From contig NZ_MQVR01000002.1 in NCBI RefSeq assembly GCF_001907295.1, forward strand, positions 1-64,000: a stretch of DNA of 64,000 nucleotides. The letters are read 5' to 3'. The translations under genes and the position numbers were made by a program. The notes beneath the pieces were generated by a model. That model was not told where the DNA came from, ran no database searches, and was given only the letters and a program-made list of their open reading frames with translations. The DNA is from Bowdeniella nasicola (GTDB taxonomy: Bacteria; Actinomycetota; Actinomycetes; Actinomycetales; Actinomycetaceae). How positions within the stretch are numbered: the stretch's first letter is position 1; every line of letters begins with the position of its first letter. Below are positions 1 through 10,234 of the stretch, piece by piece.

Positions 1-389
1 TTCTCGTAGCGCAGCTGGCGGATCGCCCAGGACACCGCGCGGCTCGTCAGCAGGGCGCGTGGGGCGGCTACCTGCGGGTTCTGCTCGGTGAAGGTTACGA
101 CCGGGCAGGCGGGCTCGCGGCAGATCCAGCGGTGTTTGCGCCACCGCAGGTGGGCAGGGCGGCCGGCGGACGGAGCATCGATCAGGGTCACGGTGATGCG
201 TCCGTGGCCGGTCGGGATGACGCCGCAACCGGGGCAACCGGTCAGCGAGTCGCAGGCCTCGACGTCGAGGACCACGCTCTCGTCGGTGGCATCGACGTCG
301 GTCAGGTGTAGTCCGGGGAGGCCGAGGAGGACATCGCAGCGGCTGCAGCGGTCCAGAGAGGCAGTGCAGAGGCACATAGGATGGGGCAT
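1..389 (-). CDS. ISL3-family transposase, N-terminal part (runs off left edge)
   Basis: Translating the reverse complement from the ATG at 387-389 gives 129 codons with no stop before the edge. The protein has a cysteine-rich start (CLC, CSRC), a CPGC motif, and then CREPACP-VVTFTEQ followed by SRAVSWAIRQLRYE. This is the zinc-ribbon plus helix-turn-helix start of ISL3 transposases, DDE enzymes that cut and join their own inverted repeats. Codons look normal and no lesion is visible in this part. Whether the catalytic domain is intact lies outside the window. Confidence 0.8.
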   Translation of the reverse strand, partial: MPHPMCLCTASLDRCSRCDVLLGLPGLHLTDVDATDESVVLDVEACDSLTGCPGCGVIPTGHGRITVTLIDAPSAGRPAHLRWRKHRWICREPACPVVTFTEQNPQVAAPRALLTSRAVSWAIRQLRYE

Positions 390-490
390 TGTCGAGGTCC
401 TTGTGATCAGCGGGGTAGAAGTCCGCTCATCATCGGGGACCTCGACGTCTATCCCCCAACACCCTTGCCCGATCGGCGCGCCCACACTCA

Positions 491-503
491 ACTCTGAAGA
501 GCC
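491..503 (-). repeat. Terminal inverted repeat of the ISL3-family element
   Basis: Read on the minus strand this is GGCTCTTCAGAGT, the outer end of the ISL3-family element. The partner repeat is outside the window. Host sequence starts at 504. Confidence 0.6.
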
Positions 504-600
504 AGATTAGCAGCATGATTATGCGGCTAAATGCCTCTTTCAGGCAGCGTCCGGCGTCCCCCAAGTAAAGACAGGCCTGCTGACTATCTGGGAGCGGAAT

Positions 601-643
601 CACAAAGCGGCCGACCGGAAAAATCCCGGTCGGCCGCTTGTGG
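601..643 (-). terminator. Large hairpin, probable ancestral sdhB terminator
   Basis: On the minus strand CACAAGCGGCCGACCGG is followed by the loop GATTTTT and a matching arm CCGGTCGGCCGCTTTGTG with one bulged T. The stem is about 17 bp and its 3' arm is T-containing. It lies just outside the left target duplication of the IS481-family element. Without that element it would start about 30 nt after the sdhB stop codon, the normal place for a terminator. Confidence 0.65.
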
Positions 644-645
644 CC

Positions 646-651
646 TCTAGT
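646..651. repeat. Left target-site duplication of the IS481-family element (TCTAGT)
   Basis: TCTAGT at 646-651 is repeated at 1782-1787 on the other side of the element. It fits the NCTAGN target known for IS481. The stop codon of the transposase (TAG on the minus strand, 647-649) lies inside this copy. Confidence 0.85.
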
Positions 652-1655
652 TGTATGAGGGTTGGACGTTAGTTACGCCTGCTTTGAGTCGGGTCGCTGG
701 TGGCTGCCCGTTCGCGGCACTGTGCGGTCGATGATAGTTGTAATGGATATTCCAGACCTCGATGGCTGCTGACCTGTCGGCCTCGTTGGCATAGGGGCGG
801 GCGTAGAGGAGTTCCTCGGCCAGGATCCGGTTGTAGCGCTCCACCTTGCCGTTATGGCGTGGGGTGTAGGGACGTGTGTGTTGATGACGACTGGCGGTGG
901 TGGCGATGACACGGGCGAAATCAGCCGAACGGTAGCAGGACCCGTTATCGGTGACGACGCGGTGGATGTGGGTGATGCCATGGGCGGCGAACCACACCCT
1001 CGCGCGGGCGAGGAACCCGGCTGCGGTGGAGCCCTTCTCGTCGTCGAGGGCTTCGGTGTAAGCCAGCCGGGAGAACCCATCGACTGCGGAATGCAGGTAG
1101 ACGTAGCCGCGGCGGGCGCCGGCGGTCTTGGCCCGGTCCACGGCCCGGTGCTGGGCACTGTTGCGGCCGTGGATGCGCCATCCGCCACCGTCCGGGGATG
1201 CGGCCGACCTTTTTCACGTCGAGGTGGATCATGTGGCCGGGCCACCGGGCCACGATCGGGGTCGGGGTGCGGTTCGTGGCACCGGTGGGGTCGATGAACC
1301 GGCGCCGACCCAGGCCGAGGCGGGTGAGGTGACGCGTCACCGTGCGCCGATGGATCCGCACTCCTTGCTGGGCGAGTTCGTGGGTGATGCGGGCCGCGGA
1401 CCATTTGTGGTCGCGGCGCCAGGTCTCGATGCGGGCGATGACTTCTGGTGGGGTGGCCTGTGGTGACCGGTGTGGGGTTGAGGACCGGTCGTGCAGGCCG
1501 AGGTCGCCGTGGTGGCGGTAGCGGTTGACCCACTTGCTGGCGCAGACCCTGGAAATGCCCATCTCGGCGGCGACGTGGGCGATCGGGCGCGTCTTGCAGC
1601 GTTCGACGAGGCGTCGGCGGCCTTCGACCGACAGTGGGGCGTTACGGTGGGACAC
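647..1655 (-). pseudogene. IS481-family transposase, frameshifted
   Basis: The first part, from a GTG at 1655, holds a helix-turn-helix (VAAEMGISRVCASKWVNRYR) and the first catalytic Asp (HLDVKKVGRIP). The frame then breaks at about 1191-1197, where an extra G turns the expected IP-DGGGWRIHGR into IPGRWRMAHP. The second part continues in another frame with AVDGFSRLAYTEAL, the second Asp (VTDNGSCYRS) and the catalytic Glu (PRHNGKVERYN). All three DDE residues exist but not in one frame. IS481 elements normally use a single open frame, so this copy is inactive unless the indel is a sequencing error. The stop codon comes from the duplicated target. Confidence 0.85.
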
Positions 1656-1781
1656 GAGGGCAGGCTCCTTCTTGCTGGCTCCAGACGAGTTGCTTGGTCG
1701 CTACTCATCTTCGCCGCGAAGGACCTGCCCTTCCTGCATCCCAGATCTACCAGCCTGTCACTAACGTCCTGCCCCACAACA
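652..1781 (-). mobile_element. IS481-family insertion sequence, complete (1130 bp)
   Basis: Both ends start TGT and form an imperfect 25-bp inverted repeat: TGTATGAGGGTTGGACGTTAG inward from 652, and TGTTGTGGGGCAGGACGTTAG inward from 1781, sharing GGACGTTAGT. The element is flanked by TCTAGT on both sides. It holds one transposase gene on the minus strand, which is frameshifted. The insertion lies 11 bp after the sdhB stop codon, between sdhB and its likely terminator. Confidence 0.85.
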
Positions 1782-1787
1782 TCTAGT
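1782..1787. repeat. Right target-site duplication of the IS481-family element (TCTAGT)
   Basis: Exact copy of 646-651, directly abutting the right inverted repeat. Only 11 bases separate it from the sdhB stop codon. Confidence 0.85.
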
Positions 1788-1798
1788 TGAGGTGAGGG

Positions 1799-2538
1799 TT
1801 AGTTGCCCTTCGCCCAGGAGTTGCGCAGATCAGCGTTGAGCTGGCTGATCACGTCGAGCGGAATCTCCTTCGGGCACACCGCGGCGCATTCGCCGATGTT
1901 GGTGCAGCCGCCGAAACCTTCCGCGTCCTGCTGGTTCAGCATGGACACGACGCGGGCCGCGCGCTCGGGCTGGCCCTGCGGCAACATGCCGAGGTGGGTG
2001 ACCTTCGCGGCGGTGAAGAACATCGCCGACGCGTTCGGACACGCCGCCACGCACGCTCCACAGCCGATGCAGGCCGCGGCCTCGAAGGCGCGGTCGGCGT
2101 CGGGCTTGGGGATCAGTTGGGAATGCGCTTCCGGCGCGGCACCCGTGTTGACCGAGATGTAGCCGCCGGCCGCGATGATGCGGTCGAGGGCCCGACGGTC
2201 GACGACGAGGTCCTTGATGATGGGGAACGCCTTCGAGCGCCACGGCTCGATGGTGATCGTGTCCCCGTCCTTGAAGGTGCGCATGTGCAGCTGGCAGGTG
2301 GTGGTGCGCTCGGGGCCGTGGGCCACGCCATTAATGACGAGGCCACACATGCCGCAGATGCCTTCGCGGCAGTCCGAGTCGAATGCCACCGGCTGCTCGC
2401 CGCGAGCAAAGAGTTCCTCGTTGAGGACGTCGAGCATTTCCAAGAACGACATGTCCTCGGAGACACCCGCGAGCTCGTATGCGACCATCTTGCCTTCGGC
2501 CTTGGGGCCGGGCTGGCGCCAAATATTGAGTGTGATGT

Positions 2539-2542
<4 letters not shown>
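1799..2542 (-). CDS. sdhB: Succinate dehydrogenase / fumarate reductase iron-sulfur subunit
   Basis: A 247-residue iron-sulfur subunit that passes electrons between the flavoprotein and the membrane cytochrome. All cluster ligands are visible: C58, C63, C66 and C83 for [2Fe-2S]; C158, C161, C164 for [4Fe-4S]; and C168, C213, C219, C223 spread over the [4Fe-4S] and [3Fe-4S] sites. The start is a GTG that overlaps the TGA of sdhA (GTGA), indicating translational coupling. It is the last gene of sdhCAB. An IS481-family element sits 11 bp after its stop and separates it from the hairpin at 601-643. Sequence alone does not decide between succinate oxidation and fumarate reduction. Confidence 0.95.
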
Positions 2543-4494
<1,952 letters not shown>

Positions 4495-4508
4495 GATCTT
4501 CCCTTCCC

Positions 4509-5219
4509 CTAGCTAACCCAGCCGAACAGGGTCGCGGTCGGCGGCAGCATGAAGCCGACGAACACGATCGCGGCGACGAAGATCGCGACGAGGTGGATGG
4601 TGTCTTGCCGACGCTTCTTGTTTCCACCGAGGGTCGCCATCGCGGACCACACGCCGTGTCGGACGTGCATCGCAAGCGAGGCGATCGCGATCAGGTAGAT
4701 CAGCCAGACGTACCACTGCTGGAAGGCGACGACCATGCGCTCATAGGGCGTAATCGAGTGGTAATCGCCGCCGATCTCGATGGAGAGCGTCGTGAACTGC
4801 AGGATGTGGAAGATGATGAACAGCAGCAAAATCACGCCGCCCCACCGCATCGTGCGGGAGGCGTAAGTTTGCGCAAGAGTCCGCTTGACCGCGTATTTGC
4901 TGCCGCGAGCCTGACCCGCACGATGCCACAGGGTGAATGCGGCATAAGCGTGCAGGATCAGCGCTGCGAGCAGCACGATCCTCAAGATCCAGAGCAGACC
5001 CTCATAGGGCAAAATGGGCTCACCGAAGGTCCGAAGGTGCTCAGCGTAGTCGTTGTATGCCTGAGCGCCGGCGAACATCTTCAGGTTGCCGTACATGTGC
5101 ATGAGGATGAAGAGGACGAAAAGAATGCCCGAGACGGCCATGCCGATCTTGAGTGCGACAGAGGTATCTCGCGCCTTGCGTTTCGTCGTCACAGTTGTAG
5201 AGACCACGATTTCGATCAT
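4509..5219 (-). CDS. sdhC: Succinate dehydrogenase cytochrome b anchor subunit
   Basis: Five hydrophobic segments anchor the complex in the membrane: [71 protein letters not shown] and [18 protein letters not shown] His lies in each of the first four ([26 protein letters not shown]), as expected for axial ligands of two b haems in the one-subunit, five-helix family. The open frame extends to 5327, but the family similarity begins near [19 protein letters not shown] use the ATG at 5219 (236 aa); the GTG at 5207 is an alternative, and neither has a strong Shine-Dalgarno. Confidence 0.88.
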   Translation of the reverse strand: MIEIVVSTTVTTKRKARDTSVALKIGMAVSGILFVLFILMHMYGNLKMFAGAQAYNDYAEHLRTFGEPILPYEGLLWILRIVLLAALILHAYAAFTLWHRAGQARGSKYAVKRTLAQTYASRTMRWGGVILLLFIIFHILQFTTLSIEIGGDYHSITPYERMVVAFQQWYVWLIYLIAIASLAMHVRHGVWSAMATLGGNKKRRQDTIHLVAIFVAAIVFVGFMLPPTATLFGWVS

Positions 5220-5333
5220 ACCGACACACGTGTGGGCAAATGGCCGGATGAACGTCCTAGATGGGACCGGTTCGTCCGATTTTGCGAGGCGTTGCTCACG
5301 CCGCAAGATCCGCGCAATTATGCGCAAATATTG

Positions 5334-5804
5334 TTACGTAATTACTTCGGCGCCGACGGGGCCCACGCCCACCTCGCGCAGGGTCAATCGCATGACGACG
5401 GCGGCTATCCCGCCTCGGTAATAGCGCGGTCGAATACCTAACTGTTCGAATCCGTGGCGCAAATAAAGGCGCTGCGCAATCTCGTTATCGGCGCGCACTT
5501 CCAAAAATAATTCCCGCGCTCCATTGCTTTGCGCCGCGGCAGTGAGATCGGTCAGTAACTGCGCGCCGATCCCTCGCCCCTGGTGGCTTTCTGTGACCCC
5601 GATCGTCATGAGGTCGGACTGGAGGGCAATCGTGATCCCGCCGTAGGCGACGACCGCGCCGTCGAGCTCGACGGCCCGCCAGATGCGGTCGGGGCGCGCG
5701 AGCTCGGCTTCGTATAGGGAGCGCGTCCAGGCGTCGGGGCCGAAAAGTTCGGCCTCGAGCCTCATGACGCGCTCGAGGTCAGACGCGGTCAGGTCGCGGA
5801 GCAT
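5334..5804 (-). CDS. rimI: Ribosomal-protein-alanine N-acetyltransferase-like GNAT protein
   Basis: A 156-residue GNAT acetyltransferase. The acetyl-CoA loop is visible as GVTESHQGRGIGAQLL, followed by the C-terminal motif NEIAQRLYLRHGFEQLGIRPRYY. RimI acetylates the N-terminus of ribosomal protein S18 in E. coli. The chosen start MLRDLTASDL matches the family, and the upstream open frame is a shadow of tsaB. It overlaps tsaB by 26 nt. In many actinobacteria tsaD follows rimI; here sdhC follows instead. Confidence 0.87.
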   Translation of the reverse strand: MLRDLTASDLERVMRLEAELFGPDAWTRSLYEAELARPDRIWRAVELDGAVVAYGGITIALQSDLMTIGVTESHQGRGIGAQLLTDLTAAAQSNGARELFLEVRADNEIAQRLYLRHGFEQLGIRPRYYRGGIAAVVMRLTLREVGVGPVGAEVIT

Positions 5805-6402
5805 TGTGGATATCGGGCTCGCGCAGGTACAGGGCCGTCGTCGGCATCCCGACGCCGGCCGCGCGGCGCTGCAGGGCGATGCGGGCAAGGACGGCCACAT
5901 CGAGCTCGAGTGACCTGCCGGGCGCCTCGGGCACGAGGTGGGTGGCGCCGACGAGCTCGCCCACGACGTCGAGATCGGCGGGCGAGAGCACCTGGGCGGG
6001 GCGGATGACTTCGACGTCATCCGCGCCGTCGGCCGTAAAGCTCGCGGTATAGACCTCGCGGCGCCGCGCGTCGGTCACGACGGTGACCTGATCGGCCGTG
6101 GACGTATCGAGCGCCTGGCGGGCGAGGGCATCGAGCACGCTAACGCCCGCGAGTTCAACGCCGAGCGCGTCGGCCAGCACGCGCGCCGTCGCGATCCCGA
6201 CGCGCAGCCCGGTAAAGGGCGCGGGCCCCGTTCCGACGACGATGAGGTCTACCCCCGCGGCGCCGCCGACCTTGGTGATGAGCGGGGCGAGGTTTTCCGC
6301 GTGGGCTCGCGGGTTCGCATCGCTCGCGCGCGTGATGTGCTCGCCGTCGATCCGGGCGACGCTCGTCCCGGCCGACGTGTCGATCGCCAAAACGTCAGTC
6401 AT
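5779..6402 (-). CDS. tsaB: tRNA threonylcarbamoyladenosine biosynthesis protein TsaB
   Basis: A 207-residue ASKHA-fold protein starting MTDVLAIDTSAGTSVARI, with the conserved central LIVVGTGPAPFTGLRVGIAT. TsaB is the scaffold partner of TsaD in making the t6A base of ANN-decoding tRNAs. It overlaps the upstream membrane protein by 4 nt and rimI by 26 nt. tsaE is one gene further upstream; tsaD and tsaC are not in the window. Confidence 0.93.
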   Translation of the reverse strand: MTDVLAIDTSAGTSVARIDGEHITRASDANPRAHAENLAPLITKVGGAAGVDLIVVGTGPAPFTGLRVGIATARVLADALGVELAGVSVLDALARQALDTSTADQVTVVTDARRREVYTASFTADGADDVEVIRPAQVLSPADLDVVGELVGATHLVPEAPGRSLELDVAVLARIALQRRAAGVGMPTTALYLREPDIHNAPRPDRV

Positions 6403-7178
6403 GTATCCGATTCTATGCGCAGCCAGCGCGCGAACAGCAGCGCGGCAAACAGGGCGGCGAGGGCGCTGATCGTCACAATGATGGGCGTTGTCGCGCGATA
6501 GCGGGCCGCTTGCGTCCCCGGCTCGGCGGCCGCCTCGGCCAAGACTTCGAGATACGTATCGATGGGGACCTCGCCCGCGATGCGCTCGCGAGCGGCGTCA
6601 TCGAGCGCGCGCACCGTCGGCAAGTCGATACCGATCCAGCCCGATGGGTCGTGCACGACGTGATGGGGCGCATCGATCACGGCCGCGCCTGCCGCTGGCG
6701 ACCAGGTGGCGGCGACGACGGGTGCGCCGCGTTTGAATGTCACCTCGAGGACGCCGACCGCGCGGCCCGCCTGCGTCACGGGGATCAACCACGTGTCAAT
6801 GGGGACGACGAGGCCAACCGCGACCGGGTCGCTGCCGACGGGCAGCGCCTCGGGGTGGCGCGGCGGGCGCGGTACACGCGCCGCGGGATCATCGGGCCGC
6901 AGCGGGACGGAGACGCCGGACCAGCTGTCGGCGGGCGGATCGGCCAGCAGGAGGGGCGACCACTCGAGGGCCCGGCGCGCGACGCCGAAGGAGACCTCGG
7001 CGGGCACGACCTGCTCGGGGCGGGTCTCGTCGGCGTCCACCCATTCGCGGGCGGCATCGGCGATCCAGGCCGTGATCGCGTCGGTGGGTTCCTCGTCGGC
7101 GTCGATGGCGAGTGCGGGCGGGGCCAGGACGACCAGCGCCACCACGAGGGTGGCGAGCCGGCCGATCACGCCCCTCAT
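6399..7178 (-). CDS. Exported, C-terminally membrane-anchored protein of unknown function
   Basis: I do not recognise this family. The 259-residue product has a signal-like N-terminus (MRGVIGRLATLVVALVVLAPPALA), an extracytoplasmic domain rich in Asp, Glu, Pro and Ala, and one C-terminal membrane helix (PIIVTISALAALFAALLFARWL) followed by a short charged tail. This predicts a type I membrane protein. It overlaps tsaE by ATGA and tsaB by 4 nt, so it is translated with the t6A genes. The ATG at 7178 is chosen because of that overlap; an open frame reaches 7214. Confidence 0.75.
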   Translation of the reverse strand: MRGVIGRLATLVVALVVLAPPALAIDADEEPTDAITAWIADAAREWVDADETRPEQVVPAEVSFGVARRALEWSPLLLADPPADSWSGVSVPLRPDDPAARVPRPPRHPEALPVGSDPVAVGLVVPIDTWLIPVTQAGRAVGVLEVTFKRGAPVVAATWSPAAGAAVIDAPHHVVHDPSGWIGIDLPTVRALDDAARERIAGEVPIDTYLEVLAEAAAEPGTQAARYRATTPIIVTISALAALFAALLFARWLRIESDT

Positions 7179-7636
7179 GGCCGCGCGAGTTCCTCCCAAG
7201 GCACGCTCTCCCACCGCGCCCCGACGGGCGTGAGGGTCGCAAGGCGCCGCTCATCATCGGAGCGGTCCAGCGTGACCTGCAGGTAGTCGACGCCGAGCTC
7301 GTCGATCAGGCCCTCACCCCATTCGATGATGGTGATCGTCTCGGGGATGGACGCGTCGAGGTCGATCGTCTCGAGGTCGAGCAGGCCGGTGAGGCGGTAG
7401 GCGTCGACGTGCACGAGGTCCGGCGCGCCGGAGCGCGATGGGTGGATGCGCGAGATCGTGAACGTGGGCGAGGTGACGCGCCCGCGCACATCGAGGCCTT
7501 CGCCAATGCCCTGCGTCAGCGTCGTCTTGCCCGCGCCGAGCGGGCCGGTGAGGACAATGACGTCCCCGGGGCGCAGCATGCGTGCGAGCCGGGCGCCGAA
7601 GTCGCGGGTCGCATCCGCGTCGGGCAGCGTGATCAT
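7175..7636 (-). CDS. tsaE: tRNA threonylcarbamoyladenosine biosynthesis ATPase TsaE
   Basis: A 153-residue P-loop ATPase with Walker A GPLGAGKTTL at residues 31-40 and the family segments SPTFTI and LVHVDAYRL. TsaE cycles the TsaB-TsaD complex during t6A synthesis. It overlaps alr by 4 nt and the next gene by 4 nt. Confidence 0.93.
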   Translation of the reverse strand: MITLPDADATRDFGARLARMLRPGDVIVLTGPLGAGKTTLTQGIGEGLDVRGRVTSPTFTISRIHPSRSGAPDLVHVDAYRLTGLLDLETIDLDASIPETITIIEWGEGLIDELGVDYLQVTLDRSDDERRLATLTPVGARWESVPWEELARP

Positions 7637-8751
7637 ACATCCTCCTGGTGCACGTGGATGCGGGGTACGCGCGGGCCGAGGCGCGCCACCATCTCATAGC
7701 CGATCGTCCCGGCCGCGCGCGCCCAATCGGAGGCCGACGGGCCGCCCGGCCCCCAGACGATGGCGGTATCGCCGACGCGCGCATCCGATTCGGGCCCGAG
7801 GTCGACCACGAACTGGTCCATGCAGATGCGCCCGACGACGCGGCACATCCTGCCCCCGACCGTGACGTGCGCGCGCGAAGAGGCATGCCGGTCCATCCCG
7901 TCGGCGTATCCCAGCGGGACGATGCCGAGCGTCGTCGCGCTGACCGTCTCGATGTGGCCGTAGGACACGGGAGTGCCGCCCGGGACCTGCTTGACCGACG
8001 TGAGCTCGGCTTCCAGGCGCATCACGGGGCGGAGGTTTGCCGCGGCGGGGTCGGAGTCGTCGGGCATGATGCCGTAGATCGCGATGCCGGGGCGCACGTG
8101 CGTGTGGCGCGTCGCGGGATGCCACAGCGCACCGCCGGAGGCCGCGAGATGCGCATAGCGGATGGGGGCGCCGGCCGCCTGGGCCCGGGCGAGCGCGGCG
8201 GCGAAGGCCTCTTCCTGCCGCGCGGTCGCGTCGCTGTCGGTATCGGCGCAGGCCAGGTGCGACCACAGGCCCACGACCTCGATGCCGGGCGTCGCGAGCG
8301 CCGCCTCGATGAGGGCGCCGGCGTCGTCGGCCAGGACTCCCCCGCGCCCCATGCCGGTGTCGATCTTGAGGTGGACGCGCAGCGGCTCGACGCCGTCGGG
8401 CATCGCGCGCGCGATTGCATCGAGCGCCCAGGTGTCGGGAACAGAGAGATGCAGCCCGAAGCGGCTCGCGTCGCGGATATCGCCCAGCTGCGTCGGCGAG
8501 TAGATCCACGTGAAAATCTCGGGCCGGGCGCCGCGCGTGTGGGCGGCGAGCTCGATCGCCTCGGCCAGCTGCGCGATCCCGATGATGCGCGCACCCGCGC
8601 GCTGCAGCGTGGCGACGCACGGCGCGAGACCGTGGCCATAGGCGTTGGCCTTGACGATCGGCATGACCTCGGCGTCGACGCTCGATCCGAGCGTCCGGAA
8701 GTTATGCGCCAACGCCCCATGGTCGATGATGGCGCGCGACGGGTAGGACAT
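7633..8751 (-). CDS. alr: Alanine racemase
   Basis: A 372-residue PLP enzyme of fold type III that makes D-alanine for peptidoglycan. The PLP lysine is in PIVKANAYGHG near the N-terminus, and LGYADGMDR and the C-terminal MDQFVVDLG region are conserved. The start MSYPSRAIIDHGALAHNFR matches the family; the open frame to 8871 is non-homologous. It is 13 nt downstream of nnr and overlaps tsaE by 4 nt, which places cell-wall and tRNA-modification genes in one unit. Confidence 0.94.
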   Translation of the reverse strand: MSYPSRAIIDHGALAHNFRTLGSSVDAEVMPIVKANAYGHGLAPCVATLQRAGARIIGIAQLAEAIELAAHTRGARPEIFTWIYSPTQLGDIRDASRFGLHLSVPDTWALDAIARAMPDGVEPLRVHLKIDTGMGRGGVLADDAGALIEAALATPGIEVVGLWSHLACADTDSDATARQEEAFAAALARAQAAGAPIRYAHLAASGGALWHPATRHTHVRPGIAIYGIMPDDSDPAAANLRPVMRLEAELTSVKQVPGGTPVSYGHIETVSATTLGIVPLGYADGMDRHASSRAHVTVGGRMCRVVGRICMDQFVVDLGPESDARVGDTAIVWGPGGPSASDWARAAGTIGYEMVARLGPRVPRIHVHQEDV

Positions 8752-8764
8752 GACCCCTATTGTG

Positions 8765-10234
8765 TCACTGTCCGGCGAGCAGCGCGCCGAGAGCGGGGCC
8801 GAGAGCGTCGGCGAGGTCGGAGGCGCGGATGGGGCCGGGCGCGCTCGGGCAGTAGTCCACCGCGTGGGCATGCAGGGCGACGGCGAGGGCAGCCTGCGCG
8901 GCGAGCGGCGGAGTGGCCTCGCTAGCTTCCTGCCGCGCGGCGAACTGCGCGAGGGCGGCCGCGAGCGCCCCGGCGAGCACGTCCCCGCTGCCAGCGGTCG
9001 CGAGCCACGGCGAGCCGGGCGGCGTCGTATACACCGGCCCCGTGGGGGCGGCGATCACGGTTTCCGGGCCCTTCGCCACGACGACGGCCGCGAACTCCGT
9101 GGCCGCCGCACGCGCATAGCGAACCGGATCGGCCTCGACGGCTGCGCGCTCGTCGTCGAGCAGCGTCGCGAGTTCGCCCAGGTGTGGGGTGAGGACGAGC
9201 TGGCCGGGCCCCGCGCCGAGCTCATCGCGGCTGGCAAGGGCGCCCGCATCGACGACGACGGGGATGTCGCGCTCGCGAAAATCGCGCAGCGCGGCGGCAA
9301 CGTCTGGGCCGCCCTCGGTGCCGGAGCCGACGAGGCCCGCCTGGATACGACCCGGCGCAGTCACGACCTCGGGCGGCAAGCGATCTGCGATCGCCCGATC
9401 CCCAAGGAACCGTACCATGCCGGGGCCGGCCGCGAGCGCGGCACGGGTTGCGAGGATGCCCGCGCCCGGGTAGGTGGCGCTGCCGGCGTCAATCCCGACG
9501 ACGCCGCGCGTGTACTTATGGTCGAGGTGGCCCGCGCGCGGCCAGAGCTCCGAAATATCGCCGGTATCGAGCTCGACGACGGCAGGCTCCGCGTCGAGCG
9601 GGATGCCGAGGTCATGCACGAGGACGACGCCAGCGGCCCGGCAGGCCGGCGGCAGCAGGAGGGCCGGTTTCGGCGCACCGAAGGTGTGCGTCTCATCGGC
9701 GCGGATCGCTCTCGTCGCGGCGGGATCGTCGGCGAGACCCGACGGCGTGTCGACCGCGATGACATGGCGGGGCGCCTCCTGGCGCACCTCCGCGAGCGCC
9801 GCGACGAGCTCGCCGAGCTCACCGCGCAGCGGCCCCGAAAGGCCAATCCCGGCTAGCGCATCGAGCCAGATCCCGAACCACGACGCGAACGGCGCGACGT
9901 CCTCGCCCAGCTCGGCGCGCGTCACCACCTGGACGCCCGCGCCGCGCGCAGCGGCGAGCCCCTCGGCATGCGGATGGTCCGTGGCGAGCAGCACGACGGG
10001 CGCGAGGCCGCGCTGCGCGAGGTCATGCGCGGCCCACAGCCCGTCGCCGCCGTTATTGCCGCCCCCGACGAGGACGAGGATGTCGGCGTTCAGCCCCGCG
10101 GCGCGACGGTCGCGCGCGATGCTGATCGTGCGGGTGGCGACGGCGCGCGCGGCCTGCCGCATCAGGGGAACGTCGGCCGCGAGCAGCGGCGCCTCGGCGG
10201 CCCGAATATCGTCGGCCCTAAACGCTGCCCGCAT
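8765..10234 (-). CDS. nnr: Bifunctional NAD(P)HX epimerase / ADP-dependent dehydratase
   Basis: A 489-residue fusion that repairs hydrated NAD(P)H. Residues 1 to about 220 are the YjeF_N epimerase (VLVGGGNNGGDGLWAAHDLA, then VIAVDTPSGLADDP). The rest is the carbohydrate-kinase-like dehydratase, with LVLTPHLGELATLL, VVVAKGPETVIAAP and the nucleotide motif ATAGSGDVLAGALAA. It begins directly after the acpS stop and ends 13 nt before alr. Confidence 0.93.
   Translation of the reverse strand: MRAAFRADDIRAAEAPLLAADVPLMRQAARAVATRTISIARDRRAAGLNADILVLVGGGNNGGDGLWAAHDLAQRGLAPVVLLATDHPHAEGLAAARGAGVQVVTRAELGEDVAPFASWFGIWLDALAGIGLSGPLRGELGELVAALAEVRQEAPRHVIAVDTPSGLADDPAATRAIRADETHTFGAPKPALLLPPACRAAGVVLVHDLGIPLDAEPAVVELDTGDISELWPRAGHLDHKYTRGVVGIDAGSATYPGAGILATRAALAAGPGMVRFLGDRAIADRLPPEVVTAPGRIQAGLVGSGTEGGPDVAAALRDFRERDIPVVVDAGALASRDELGAGPGQLVLTPHLGELATLLDDERAAVEADPVRYARAAATEFAAVVVAKGPETVIAAPTGPVYTTPPGSPWLATAGSGDVLAGALAAALAQFAARQEASEATPPLAAQAALAVALHAHAVDYCPSAPGPIRASDLADALGPALGALLAGQ

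Larger units (their letters stand above)
1..503 (-). mobile_element. ISL3-family insertion sequence, one end (rest outside window)
   Basis: The minus strand encodes the N-terminal part of an ISL3-family transposase, and the element ends outward in GGCTCTTCAGAGTT (revcomp of 490-503). A terminus beginning GGCTCTTC is typical of ISL3-family inverted repeats. The other end lies left of the window, so total length and target duplication cannot be read. It sits about 150 bp from the IS481-family element, so the region downstream of sdhB is an insertion hot spot. Confidence 0.75.

Noticed and set aside
88-510. 140-residue plus-strand frame at the left end
   Set aside because: The minus strand there encodes a clear ISL3 transposase start, and the plus frame crosses the IS terminus.
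1185-1200. Programmed frameshift in the IS481-family transposase
   Set aside because: No slippery heptamer or downstream structure was evident, and family members use one frame; a simple indel is the better explanation.
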